Below the pieces are notes generated by a model, which was given only the letters and a program-made list of their open reading frames with translations, made no database searches and was not told the origin of the DNA. The position numbers were made by a program, and so were the translations under genes. Source: Sphingobacteriaceae bacterium (GTDB lineage: Bacteria; Bacteroidota; Bacteroidia; B-17B0; Aurantibacillaceae). From it: a stretch of DNA of 10,123 nucleotides. Of the stretch, positions 1 through 6,852 are shown one piece after another; position 1 is the stretch's first letter, and each line of letters begins with the position of its first letter. The stretch covers positions 1-10,123 of the forward strand of contig JAHEYE010000113.1 of assembly GCA_023251695.1 (NCBI GenBank), in the 5' to 3' direction.

Positions 1-685
1 TCCGCTGTTTATATTCTTTTTTATTTTTCCAAAACCACTTTTTGTTTACTAACCAATTAGAATAAGAATTAAGGGAAATTTCATTAATGGGCGAGTACAG
101 AGATGATTGGGACCGTACTGAGTCCACGGTGGATTTAAGAGTAGGGTTATAATAGCGCCAACCTATATCATTAATGTAAATCAATCTTAATGTATTTTTA
201 TTTTCGACCTTATACCATTCTTCATAAGCGTCGACCGTCGCAGCTAAAAGTGAATTTCTGCCAAGTGTTTTAATTTTTATTGTGTCATTACAGACCTTAT
301 AAATTCCTGCGTCTGCATACTGGATGTAGGTTTGAAGATCGATTTTTTTTAGCGCTATCCTTGAGCCCCGAATACAAATTCCATTGTCAAAAAAGATGAA
401 GTCGCTTTCAGAATAAGTGGTTCGGCCTTTGAGAATAGTGTCTTTTAAATTATCATCATTGGCTTTCGATACCTGATCAGTAGGTATGGACCGATAAAAT
501 ATTTTCTTTACTGTATAGTACCCTTTGTTCGTATAAATTAAATTAACGTCAACTGAAAAATCTTTAGGGCTGAATGTATTGAACTTTTTTTTGAAATGTT
601 TAGGAATTATTGAATATGTGCAAGAGGCTAGAGCTAAAGCCGCTACTGAAACGCTGAAAATTAGTTTTAAAGAAAACTTTTTCAT
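1..685 (-). CDS. Putative lipoprotein of unknown function (3' end outside window)
   Basis: Translating the minus strand from the ATG at 685-683 gives an open frame of 228 codons with no stop before the window edge, so the C-terminus is missing. The N-terminus is a lipoprotein signal peptide: K2-K3, a hydrophobic stretch, then the lipobox L-A-S-C with Cys22 as the predicted lipidated residue. No acidic cluster follows the Cys (T-Y-S-I-I-P), so I see no surface-export signal of the known Bacteroidota type; a periplasm-facing lipoprotein is the simpler guess. The mature part is rich in Lys, Tyr, Ile and Asn with regularly spaced hydrophobic positions, as in a beta-rich soluble domain, and has a WFWKNKK-type basic aromatic patch near the end of the visible part. 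I do not recognise a family. The start lies 9 bp after the stop of the 265-aa gene, so it is probably the fourth gene of the dxr-rseP operon. Confidence 0.8.
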   Translation of the reverse strand, partial: MKKFSLKLIFSVSVAALALASCTYSIIPKHFKKKFNTFSPKDFSVDVNLIYTNKGYYTVKKIFYRSIPTDQVSKANDDNLKDTILKGRTTYSESDFIFFDNGICIRGSRIALKKIDLQTYIQYADAGIYKVCNDTIKIKTLGRNSLLAATVDAYEEWYKVENKNTLRLIYINDIGWRYYNPTLKSTVDSVRSQSSLYSPINEISLNSYSNWLVNKKWFWKNKKEYKQR

Positions 686-694
686 GAATAAAAC

Positions 695-1492
695 TTATTT
701 AGTTTTAGGAGGTGCCAAAGCCAAATTAATTCTTTCGGTAATTATTTGGGCAAGCTTTGAAAAATAAGAGTTCACTATTTTTTTCGGATCATTTATTGCA
801 ACAGGAAATTGTGTTTCGGCAATGCCCGAATTAATCTCTTTCGCATCGTAAGTATAAACCGTATAATGAACGCTTAGTCTCCTGAATCCATCGGTGGTTG
901 CAACATCGGCCGGACCACCACTGTTTGATGCCTTAATATCGAGCTGATTAATAAAAATAAAAATATCACTTTTATATTTACCATATAAATAGGGGACTAA
1001 AGTGGCGTTTTTGATTTTGGCATTCATGAAACGTTCATCATTATTGCTTTCATCTACAATCTGCCCGTTCTTAACCACACCTTCCTGTTTTTCTTTTACC
1101 GGGGGTTTATAATTGGCCTGGTCGGGCACTTTCATGTATTCCAAAACCAGATACTGATAAACATCGCCCAGATCTTTTTTTGTTTTCACAGTGTCGTCCA
1201 TTAAATCAACAACCATGTGTTGGGGTTTTAATGCTTTGTATAATTGTTCGTTAATGCCATCACGGAATACAGCTTTAATTTGTTTGCTGTTTAATTTGGT
1301 TTCCTTGTTAATTGCAAAATCAATTTCGCTCATGTACATGCGTGGCTCAAATGGAATGAGCATCATTTTATGTTTTCCCGGAGCAGGAGCCTTTTCCCCG
1401 CCTTTATTGAGGGTTGTATGTTGCGCGCTTACCGTAAAAACAGCAAGAAAAACAAGGAAGGAAAAATAAAATCTGAAAGTATTTATTTTCAT
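695..1492 (-). CDS. Exported protein of unknown function, 265 aa
   Basis: Residues 1-23 form a classical Sec signal peptide (basic start, FYFSFLVFLAVFTV core, likely cleavage at VSA-Q), so the mature protein is periplasmic or outer-membrane associated. No lipobox and no further membrane segment are visible. The mature region starts with a Lys/Gly/Pro linker, then KMMLIPFEPRMYMSEID around residues 42-58, a helix with KQIKAVFRDGINEQLYKAL (about 70-88), a charged Lys-rich middle (about 128-160), and a C-terminal part ending in a helix SKLAQIITERI. A beta-strand followed by a helical 'nucleotide-binding-like' layout, as in CsgG/LpoB-type periplasmic proteins, is possible, but I see no decisive motif and do not assign it. 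Spacing is 29 bp from the rseP stop and 9 bp to the next gene, which argues for cotranscription with dxr-rseP. I see no TAnnTTTG promoter in the 29-bp gap. Confidence 0.85.
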   Translation of the reverse strand: MKINTFRFYFSFLVFLAVFTVSAQHTTLNKGGEKAPAPGKHKMMLIPFEPRMYMSEIDFAINKETKLNSKQIKAVFRDGINEQLYKALKPQHMVVDLMDDTVKTKKDLGDVYQYLVLEYMKVPDQANYKPPVKEKQEGVVKNGQIVDESNNDERFMNAKIKNATLVPYLYGKYKSDIFIFINQLDIKASNSGGPADVATTDGFRRLSVHYTVYTYDAKEINSGIAETQFPVAINDPKKIVNSYFSKLAQIITERINLALAPPKTK

Positions 1493-1521
1493 TTTCTGTA
1501 TAACGCTAAAAATACAAAAGG

Positions 1522-2865
1522 TTACTCGCGCAGCCAGTCAGTGTTGGCATAAATCATAAGAGCTAAAATCATCACTAATCCAACATAATTGGCGTAGTAT
1601 AAAACTTTTTCAGGAACTTTCCGGCGACTCACCATCTCAATCAATAAAAATAAAATATATCCACCGTCGAGCATCGGTATCGGTAAAAAATTCATGAAGG
1701 CCAATACTAGCGAAAGGAAAGCAGTGAACATCCAGAAAGAATGCCAGTCCCATTCTTCATTCATGTTTTTGTACATGCTGTAAAAACCTCCCACTTGTTT
1801 GTGTGCATCTTTTACAGTGAAAATAACCACGAGCTGTTTAGCCTGCATAACTAAATTTTCGGCTCCAAAACTTAAACCTTCTTTCAGCGACTCAAAAAAC
1901 CCGAATTTAAATTCCTGTACCGGATAATATTTTTCGGCCAATGGCCTGAAACCTATAGTTCCTTTTTCGGTAACGGTCGATTTTAATTTCATAGTATCAA
2001 TACCGCGGATCACGTTTAATTCAACTGTAGTTAAATGGTCTTTGTCTTTACTTGTGTTTTTTAATATTTCCCTTCTGAATTCATGATAAAACGGTGTTGC
2101 TGTATTATTTACACCAACGATAAAATCACCTTTCTTTAAACCTGCAGCTTCAGCGAAACTTGTTTTTTCCACTTCAAAAACTTCAGTTGGCATACGCACG
2201 CTGATAAAATCTGATTTTTTCAAATTGCGTAAAATCACGCTAACATTATCATCACTGATTGGAATTGTAACTTTTTGTCCATCACGATTCACGACCATGC
2301 TCTTGGCTTTGTTCATTATAATTTCAATCTCAACACGGTTTAAATTCGTGATAGGAACGTCGTCAACAGATACAACGGCATCGCCATCACGTAAACCCAT
2401 ACTTAAAGCCGTAGAATCACAGGCAATTCCGAAAGTTAATTTATCGGCCGGTACAGTTGATTTTCCCCAGAAGAAAAATACCATCCAGTAAATAAAAACT
2501 CCTAAAATAAGATTCACTAAAATTCCGCCCATCATAATGAGCAAACGTTGCCAAGCCGGTTTCGCTCTGAACTCCCATTCTTCCGGTTCTTTTTCTAAAG
2601 TGGCTTTGTCCATTTGTTCATCTACCATTCCGGCAATCTGAACATAACCGCCAAAAGGAAACCAACCTAATCCATAAACCGTATCACCAATCTTCTTTTT
2701 GAATAATGAAAAATTCAACAAGCCGGCAAAAGGAAATAAGAAATCAAAAAATAAATAAAATTTCTCAACACGGCATTTGTAACGCTTCGCAAAAAAGAAA
2801 TGCCCGAACTCGTGAAGGGTAATTAATATAGTTAGACTTAAAAAAAGTTGTCCGAATTTAACCAT
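1522..2865 (-). CDS. rseP: RIP site-2 zinc metalloprotease RseP
   Basis: This is an inner-membrane zinc protease of the S2P (M50) family, which cuts transmembrane segments of substrates such as anti-sigma factors after a first periplasmic cleavage. The zinc motif HEFGH is at residues 18-22 (ligands H18 and H22, catalytic E19) in the first membrane segment. The third ligand is D400 in the LDGG motif near the C-terminus. Between them are a GWFPFGGYV hairpin (67-75), a second membrane segment (about 108-133) preceded by the family sequence KPAWQRLLIMMGG, and two PDZ-like domains (about 145-203 and 228-300; the second contains AGLKKGDFIVGVNN). Two membrane segments frame LDGG at the end. The length of 447 aa matches E. 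coli RseP and all key residues are present, so it should be active. The start lies 9 bp after the dxr stop. Its natural substrate cannot be read from the window; Bacteroidota encode many ECF sigma/anti-sigma pairs that could serve. Confidence 0.97.
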   Translation of the reverse strand: MVKFGQLFLSLTILITLHEFGHFFFAKRYKCRVEKFYLFFDFLFPFAGLLNFSLFKKKIGDTVYGLGWFPFGGYVQIAGMVDEQMDKATLEKEPEEWEFRAKPAWQRLLIMMGGILVNLILGVFIYWMVFFFWGKSTVPADKLTFGIACDSTALSMGLRDGDAVVSVDDVPITNLNRVEIEIIMNKAKSMVVNRDGQKVTIPISDDNVSVILRNLKKSDFISVRMPTEVFEVEKTSFAEAAGLKKGDFIVGVNNTATPFYHEFRREILKNTSKDKDHLTTVELNVIRGIDTMKLKSTVTEKGTIGFRPLAEKYYPVQEFKFGFFESLKEGLSFGAENLVMQAKQLVVIFTVKDAHKQVGGFYSMYKNMNEEWDWHSFWMFTAFLSLVLAFMNFLPIPMLDGGYILFLLIEMVSRRKVPEKVLYYANYVGLVMILALMIYANTDWLRE

Positions 2866-2874
2866 GTGAAGTTT

Positions 2875-4029
2875 TTATATTAGGGTAGCAGCTAGTTTAC
2901 GTGTTTCAGTATCGCACTCGATATATTGTTCGTAGCTGGGTTTTTGAATGAATGAAATTTTGTTCAGACAGGTCTCAATAACTTTGCTCATTTCTAAAAA
3001 TTTTATCTTGTCGTTCAAAAATGAGTTCACCGCTATTTCGTTGGCTGCATTCAAAACACAAGGCATATTGCCACCTTTATGAAGGGCTTCAAACGCCAGA
3101 GCTAAGTTACTAAAAGTTTTGGTGTCGGGCTTCTCGAAAGTCAGTTCGGGGTAGTTAAAAAAATCAAAACGTTTAAAATTGTTTTTTACCCTTTGCGGGT
3201 ATGAAAAGGCGTATTGTATAGGCAATTTCATATCGGGGAGGCCCATTTGCGCCTTCATGCTGCCATCTTCAAACTGAACGATGCTATGTACAATGCTTTG
3301 CGGATGAACAACCACATCAATTTGATTGGGTGATAAATTAAAGAGCCATTTTGCTTCTATTACTTCCAAACCTTTGTTCATAAGCGTTGCCGAATCAACA
3401 GTAATTTTTGCACCCATCTTCCAGTTCGGGTGTTTTAAGGCCTGCTCCAGTGTAACAGATTCAAGTTGGGTTTTTGTCTTGCCCCTGAAAGGTCCGCCCG
3501 ATGCAGTGAGGTATATTTTCTCAATTTTATTTTCCCATTCGCCTGCCAGACATTGAAAAATGGCTGAGTGTTCCGAATCAACAGGGTAAATGTTCACGCT
3601 GTTTTCCATTGCTAAACGTGTTACCAGATCACCGGCAACAACCAGCGTTTCTTTATTGGCTAGCGCAATATTCTTTTTATGTTTGATAGCGTTAATAGTA
3701 GAGGCTAATCCGGCGTAACCAACTATACAAGCAAGAACAATATCGATGGTTTCCATTTCCACAATTTGTTCAATGGCTTTTCCTCCTGCGTAAACTTTTA
3801 TATCTTCTTTTAGGAGAACATCTTTTACAGATTGGTATTTAGATTCATCTCCGATAACAACCGCGTTAGGTTTAAACTCTAAAGCTTGTTTAATTAAAAG
3901 TTCAGCATTGGAATTAGCCACTAAAACTTCAACAGAAAAATGTTTTGGATTTTCGCGTATAACTTCAAGCGCTTGTGTACCTATGCTTCCGGTACTGCCA
4001 ATTATTGCTATTTTCTTGATTTCTGACAT
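2875..4029 (-). CDS. dxr: 1-deoxy-D-xylulose-5-phosphate reductoisomerase
   Basis: The cytoplasmic enzyme converts 1-deoxy-D-xylulose 5-phosphate to 2-C-methyl-D-erythritol 4-phosphate with NADPH and a divalent metal. This is the first committed step of the MEP isoprenoid pathway and the target of fosmidomycin. From the ATG at 4029-4027 the product is 384 aa, slightly shorter than the E. coli enzyme. Visible motifs are the NADPH loop GSTGSIG (11-17), NKETLV (125-130), the metal site DSEH (D151, E153), ASGGPF (S177), HPNWKMG (H200), and NKGLE (N218, K219, third metal ligand E222), followed by HPQSIVHS and NAANEIAV. No catalytic residue is missing. The frame stays open for 64 more codons up to 4221, but that extension lacks family similarity and would run antisense through the tRNA-Leu gene, so I reject it. 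I find no clear minus-strand TAnnTTTG element between 4030 and 4194, so the operon promoter is not located. Confidence 0.97.
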   Translation of the reverse strand: MSEIKKIAIIGSTGSIGTQALEVIRENPKHFSVEVLVANSNAELLIKQALEFKPNAVVIGDESKYQSVKDVLLKEDIKVYAGGKAIEQIVEMETIDIVLACIVGYAGLASTINAIKHKKNIALANKETLVVAGDLVTRLAMENSVNIYPVDSEHSAIFQCLAGEWENKIEKIYLTASGGPFRGKTKTQLESVTLEQALKHPNWKMGAKITVDSATLMNKGLEVIEAKWLFNLSPNQIDVVVHPQSIVHSIVQFEDGSMKAQMGLPDMKLPIQYAFSYPQRVKNNFKRFDFFNYPELTFEKPDTKTFSNLALAFEALHKGGNMPCVLNAANEIAVNSFLNDKIKFLEMSKVIETCLNKISFIQKPSYEQYIECDTETRKLAATLI

Positions 4030-4081
4030 CCTTTTTGGGACTACAAAACTGCCAAAAATTTTCCGATTTTCCTTGTAAATA

Positions 4082-4096
4082 CCCTCTATGCGAGGG
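4082..4096 (-). promoter_or_regulatory. Small GC-rich hairpin in the dxr leader
   Basis: CCCTC (4082-4086) and GAGGG (4092-4096) can pair perfectly around a five-base loop (TATGC), inside an otherwise AT-rich 165-bp gap, 53 bp upstream of the dxr start. No T-run follows on the minus strand, so it is not an intrinsic terminator. It matches no riboswitch I know. It could be a leader stem that protects or tunes the mRNA, or it could be chance. Confidence 0.25.
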
Positions 4097-4137
4097 GCGG
4101 AATAGCGATATTCTTTAATATGTACATAAAAAGCCCA

Positions 4138-4166
4138 TTTTTTATATGAAAAATTTAGTAAATTTG
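4138..4166 (+). promoter_or_regulatory. Probable Bacteroidota-type promoter of tRNA-Leu
   Basis: TAAATTTG at 4159-4166 matches the Bacteroidota -7 consensus TAnnTTTG exactly. A T-run (4138-4143) lies where the weaker -33 TTTG box is expected, giving about 17 bp spacing, but it lacks the G. Transcription would start near 4172, about 20-25 bases before the mature tRNA 5' end at 4195, leaving a short leader for RNase P to remove. Confidence 0.6.
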
Positions 4167-4194
4167 AATCCCTATTAAAATAGGAAATTATGCT

Positions 4195-4275
4195 GCGGGT
4201 GTGGCGTAATGGCAGCCGCACCAGACTTAGGATCTGGCGCTGAAAGGCGTGGGGGTTCGAGTCCCTTCACCCGCA
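4195..4275 (+). tRNA. tRNA-Leu (anticodon UAG)
   Basis: The cloverleaf can be drawn by hand. The acceptor stem is GCGGGTG (4195-4201) with CACCCGC (4268-4274) and discriminator A at 4275. The D stem is GCG/CGC (4204-4206 and 4217-4219). The anticodon stem is CCAGA/TCTGG (4221-4225 and 4233-4237) around the loop CTTAGGA, which gives anticodon TAG (4228-4230) reading CUA and probably other CUN leucine codons. The long variable arm (CGC...GCG, from 4238) is the class II hallmark of tRNA-Leu. The T loop is TTCGAGT, on a stem with two G-U pairs. CCA is not encoded (A-CAA follows), so it must be added after transcription. It is the only plus-strand gene in the window, divergent from dxr. Confidence 0.95.
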
Positions 4276-4276
4276 C

Positions 4277-4308
4277 AAAAAAGCATCAACATAACGTTGA
4301 TGCTTTTT
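4277..4308. terminator. Bidirectional intrinsic terminator
   Basis: GCATCAAC (4283-4290) pairs perfectly with GTTGATGC (4296-4303) around the loop ATAAC. The stem is flanked by an A-run (4277-4282) and a T-run (4304-4308), so each strand reads as a hairpin followed by U residues. It lies directly behind the plus-strand tRNA and 19 bp past the stop of the minus-strand 704-aa gene, so it can end both convergent transcripts. The A/T runs can extend the stem by several more pairs. Confidence 0.85.
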
Positions 4309-4327
4309 AATTTGAAACAAGCTTAGT

Positions 4328-6442
4328 TTATTTTACAAGAATGAATTTTTTAGTGGCTTTTGTATTCCCATCGCTTAAAACAATAAAGTAAGTCCCGCTT
4401 TCGATATGGTATAAGTTAAGTTGTATCATGCCAAAACTCATGCCCGAATTTTGATTGTAAACTTCTTTTCCAACAATATCCAGTATACTAATATTAACTT
4501 GTTTTTTAAAACTGTTTTCAGGAATTAAAATATTAGTAATGCCGTAAGACGGATTCGGAAATAAATTGAACTCTGAAGAATAATTTAACTCTTTAATTCC
4601 AACCAGCGCTTCATTTTTTGAAATCATTTTATTCTGCACGCAGTTTAAAACAGTTCTCTTGTTTACATCTGGATCATATTCAGAAACCGCAGCAACCACG
4701 TAAATGTTTTCAGGAATGTAACGGAATTGTGCGGAAGGCGTTGCAGGCAGAGTATAAGAATAAGCTCTTGTAAAGGTTTGTGATTGTGTGCCGCCTGTAC
4801 TTGGTATGATTCCTGCAGCTCCGAATGAGCCGTCCAACGCAACATCGAGTACATTCTGATGTTTGTATTGCTGTGTGTTTAAAATATAGCCATTTTTTGC
4901 AGTGAGATAATACCCTTGCTGGAAGTAAGGCGAAAAAGGAATGTTGTACATGAAACTCAATTGATTCCATCCGTTATCAGTTGTATCCATAATCGGACCG
5001 TAAACATTGTTTTCGGTAAGGTAAGCTGTAAATCTGTAGTCGCCCTTTACTTCACCCACAAAATCAGCATTCACAGTAAAGGTTAATACCCGCGTAGCGG
5101 AATCGTAATTCTTATTTGGAATACTTACGGTTACCGGCACTACTACCGATTTCCGCTGGTTAATATGGGTTGTATAGGACGTACGCGCAACAGGAACAGA
5201 ATTAACATCGTTGAAATAAGTACGGTCGAACATGGCTGTAGATAATGTTTTCCGGTAGGTAGAAATTAAAGGATTGATGCTTGTTGTATTTAATGAATCG
5301 GCATCGTGAATATTTATTAGGATAACAGAACTATTTGCTACAGCTTTCAGTTTTTCCTGCGCGTCGGGTGTGTAGCCATCACCTGCACTCACAAACTGTT
5401 CGGCTAAAATATTTTTTACGGGTTTTGAAGTGACGATGGTAATAAATGTGTTAAGCGTATCATTGTTTACATTTTGGTCGGCAAAGGTGTTCACGCTATT
5501 GACCCACATTTTTAATTTATAATAACCAGGCGTTGCGATAGTATAGGGAATATTGAATGTAAATTCACTTACGGCATAAGTTGCCATGGCTGTCGAAAAA
5601 CCAAAGGCTTGTGTTTCGTTACTTAATCCGATTACTGAATAATTTAATGTTAATGCTGTAATGGGTGTATTTCCCATGTTGGTGATTTTACAGATAACTG
5701 CAGCGGCTGTATTTATTGTATTATAATTATAGAATGCATTACTTCCGCTGATGGCTACGTCGTTTGCATTTACAATATTTTCCACGACAACATCATCGAT
5801 CCAAAGCTGGAACCTGTCTTTCGAAATATTTTTAAATGCAATGCGGATGTTTTGTCCGGCGTATGCGCTCAGTGATAAACCGTGTTTAGTCCAAACACTT
5901 TTTTCTCCAAGTCCTGTTGTATTGCCATCTTGGATTGCGAACACCGGAGTTAATGTTGCAAAATCAACTGCAGTTAAAGTACCGCTTGTGTTGGTTGTTA
6001 CATACACTTCATAACCCTCAAGAAAATTCGGGTCAGGTGATTTGGCATACCATGATAAAATAGAATTGGCGGTTATAGAATTAACTACAGGAGAAACAAC
6101 GAAACGTTTCACGGCCACATTGCTTGTATCGAGCCACGAGGTTGAAACTAAAAAAGTATCAGCCTCAATATTGTTGTAACCGATAGCCCATCCGGTTGTT
6201 TTAAGGGAAGTAACGTTAAAAGGTTTATTAGGCGAATTGGTGTTTCCGATATTATTTTTAAAACCATCATCGATAATGTTATAACCTGTAGGAGCAGTTG
6301 TATAAGTGGTGGTTATGGTTTGGCTGCCTACAACTTGCACATTGTTTTGTAAACTAAGCGAATTAAAACTATCGCTGAATAAAATCTGGCTTTGAACACC
6401 TGCAAAACAAACACAAAAAATACCTGCAAAAAATTTCTTCAT
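4328..6442 (-). CDS. T9SS-secreted protein: choice-of-anchor J, Cys-less Omp28-like and sorting domains
   Basis: The 704-aa protein is predicted to cross the inner membrane by Sec (signal peptide about 1-18, cleavage near VQS-Q) and the outer membrane by type IX secretion. Residues about 20-222 resemble the choice-of-anchor J/cleaved-adhesin beta-sandwich: an early DSFNS, WAIGYNN, SWYAKS and the closing FQLWIDDVVVENI. Residues about 225-338 look like a CARDB/Ig-type beta domain (KITNMGNTPI, then VNNDTLNTF). From about 343, NILAEQF...GDGYTP...VILINIHDADSL matches the layout of the Omp28-related thioredoxin-like domain, but both expected redox cysteines are absent; in the mature chain only C251 and C601 remain. 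The C-terminal ~80 residues are a type A sorting domain (FNLFPNPSYG, ILDIVGKEVY, GTYFIVLSDG, final KKFILVK). It starts 5 bp after the cupin stop and is the last gene before the terminator. Substrate or ligand is unknown; adhesion or binding is more likely than catalysis. Confidence 0.9.
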   Translation of the reverse strand: MKKFFAGIFCVCFAGVQSQILFSDSFNSLSLQNNVQVVGSQTITTTYTTAPTGYNIIDDGFKNNIGNTNSPNKPFNVTSLKTTGWAIGYNNIEADTFLVSTSWLDTSNVAVKRFVVSPVVNSITANSILSWYAKSPDPNFLEGYEVYVTTNTSGTLTAVDFATLTPVFAIQDGNTTGLGEKSVWTKHGLSLSAYAGQNIRIAFKNISKDRFQLWIDDVVVENIVNANDVAISGSNAFYNYNTINTAAAVICKITNMGNTPITALTLNYSVIGLSNETQAFGFSTAMATYAVSEFTFNIPYTIATPGYYKLKMWVNSVNTFADQNVNNDTLNTFITIVTSKPVKNILAEQFVSAGDGYTPDAQEKLKAVANSSVILINIHDADSLNTTSINPLISTYRKTLSTAMFDRTYFNDVNSVPVARTSYTTHINQRKSVVVPVTVSIPNKNYDSATRVLTFTVNADFVGEVKGDYRFTAYLTENNVYGPIMDTTDNGWNQLSFMYNIPFSPYFQQGYYLTAKNGYILNTQQYKHQNVLDVALDGSFGAAGIIPSTGGTQSQTFTRAYSYTLPATPSAQFRYIPENIYVVAAVSEYDPDVNKRTVLNCVQNKMISKNEALVGIKELNYSSEFNLFPNPSYGITNILIPENSFKKQVNISILDIVGKEVYNQNSGMSFGMIQLNLYHIESGTYFIVLSDGNTKATKKFILVK
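6366..6383 (-). repeat. 18-bp direct repeat, copy in the T9SS gene
   Basis: AAACTATCGCTGAATAAA occurs here and again, identical and in the same orientation, at 6707-6724. In the T9SS gene it encodes the start of the mature protein (L-F-S-D-S-F, residues 21-26). Confidence 0.7.
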
Positions 6443-6447
6443 GGTTC

Positions 6448-6852
6448 CTATTCAATAAATATCCTGTCTTTACCGTCAAAATGAGGTGCCTGCACGCTCA
6501 AAACTTTTAAAGGTACTTTACTTGTTGTTTTAACTGCGTGAACTGTGTTTTGGGGAATAAAAATCACATCACCTTTTTTTATTCCGAATTTCTTTTCCCC
6601 CAATGTCATTTCTCCTTCGCCATCGAGAACAGCAACATGTTCCGAATGCTGAAGATGTTTATGGGGTTTTACTCCCTGCTTAATAACGATTACAAAACTG
6701 CTTGCTAAACTATCGCTGAATAAAGCTTTGTTATAAAGATTATCGCTGATTGTTTTTGCTCCTATACTATCGGTTGCGATATGCTGCGCTCTGCTGTTTG
6801 ATCTGCAACACATCACAATAAATAGTATAAAACATAATCTGAACAAGCGCAA
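6448..6852 (-). CDS. Small exported cupin-domain protein
   Basis: A single-domain cupin of 134 aa with an N-terminal export signal. Residues 1-23 (R2, R5, core LCFILFIVMCC, then SRAQ) look like a Sec signal peptide; C15 or C16 might be lipidated, but the preceding residues are a poor lipobox. Cupin motif 1 is H64-x-H66-x4-E71 followed by G78; motif 2 is G94-x5-P100 with H105. All four metal ligands (H64, H66, E71, H105) are present, so a metal-binding beta-barrel is expected. The substrate cannot be inferred. The start is TTG at 6852-6850: the preceding in-frame codon is the TAA stop of the 851-aa gene, so no earlier start exists, and the first internal ATG (codon 14) would destroy the signal peptide. 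A TTG at codon 3 is also possible. With a 0-bp gap before it and 5 bp after, it is surely cotranscribed and probably translationally coupled. Confidence 0.85.
   Translation of the reverse strand: MRLFRLCFILFIVMCCRSNSRAQHIATDSIGAKTISDNLYNKALFSDSLASSFVIVIKQGVKPHKHLQHSEHVAVLDGEGEMTLGEKKFGIKKGDVIFIPQNTVHAVKTTSKVPLKVLSVQAPHFDGKDRIFIE
6707..6724 (-). repeat. 18-bp direct repeat, copy in the cupin gene
   Basis: This is the second copy of AAACTATCGCTGAATAAA (other copy 6366-6383). Here it encodes L-F-S-D-S-L at cupin residues 44-49, in the same reading phase as the copy in the T9SS gene. Confidence 0.7.

Noticed and set aside
579..767. Plus-strand 62-codon ORF
   Set aside because: It is antisense across the start of the lipoprotein gene and the end of the 265-aa gene, both of which have better coding evidence.
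4030..4221. 64-codon N-terminal extension of dxr
   Set aside because: It overlaps the tRNA-Leu gene antisense, lacks similarity to Dxr, and the canonical NADPH-binding N-terminus begins at the ATG at 4029.
4663..4970. Two minus-strand ORFs (63 and 86 codons) in another frame of the T9SS gene
   Set aside because: They lie wholly inside the Omp28-like region of the 704-aa frame and show no domain or signal of their own.
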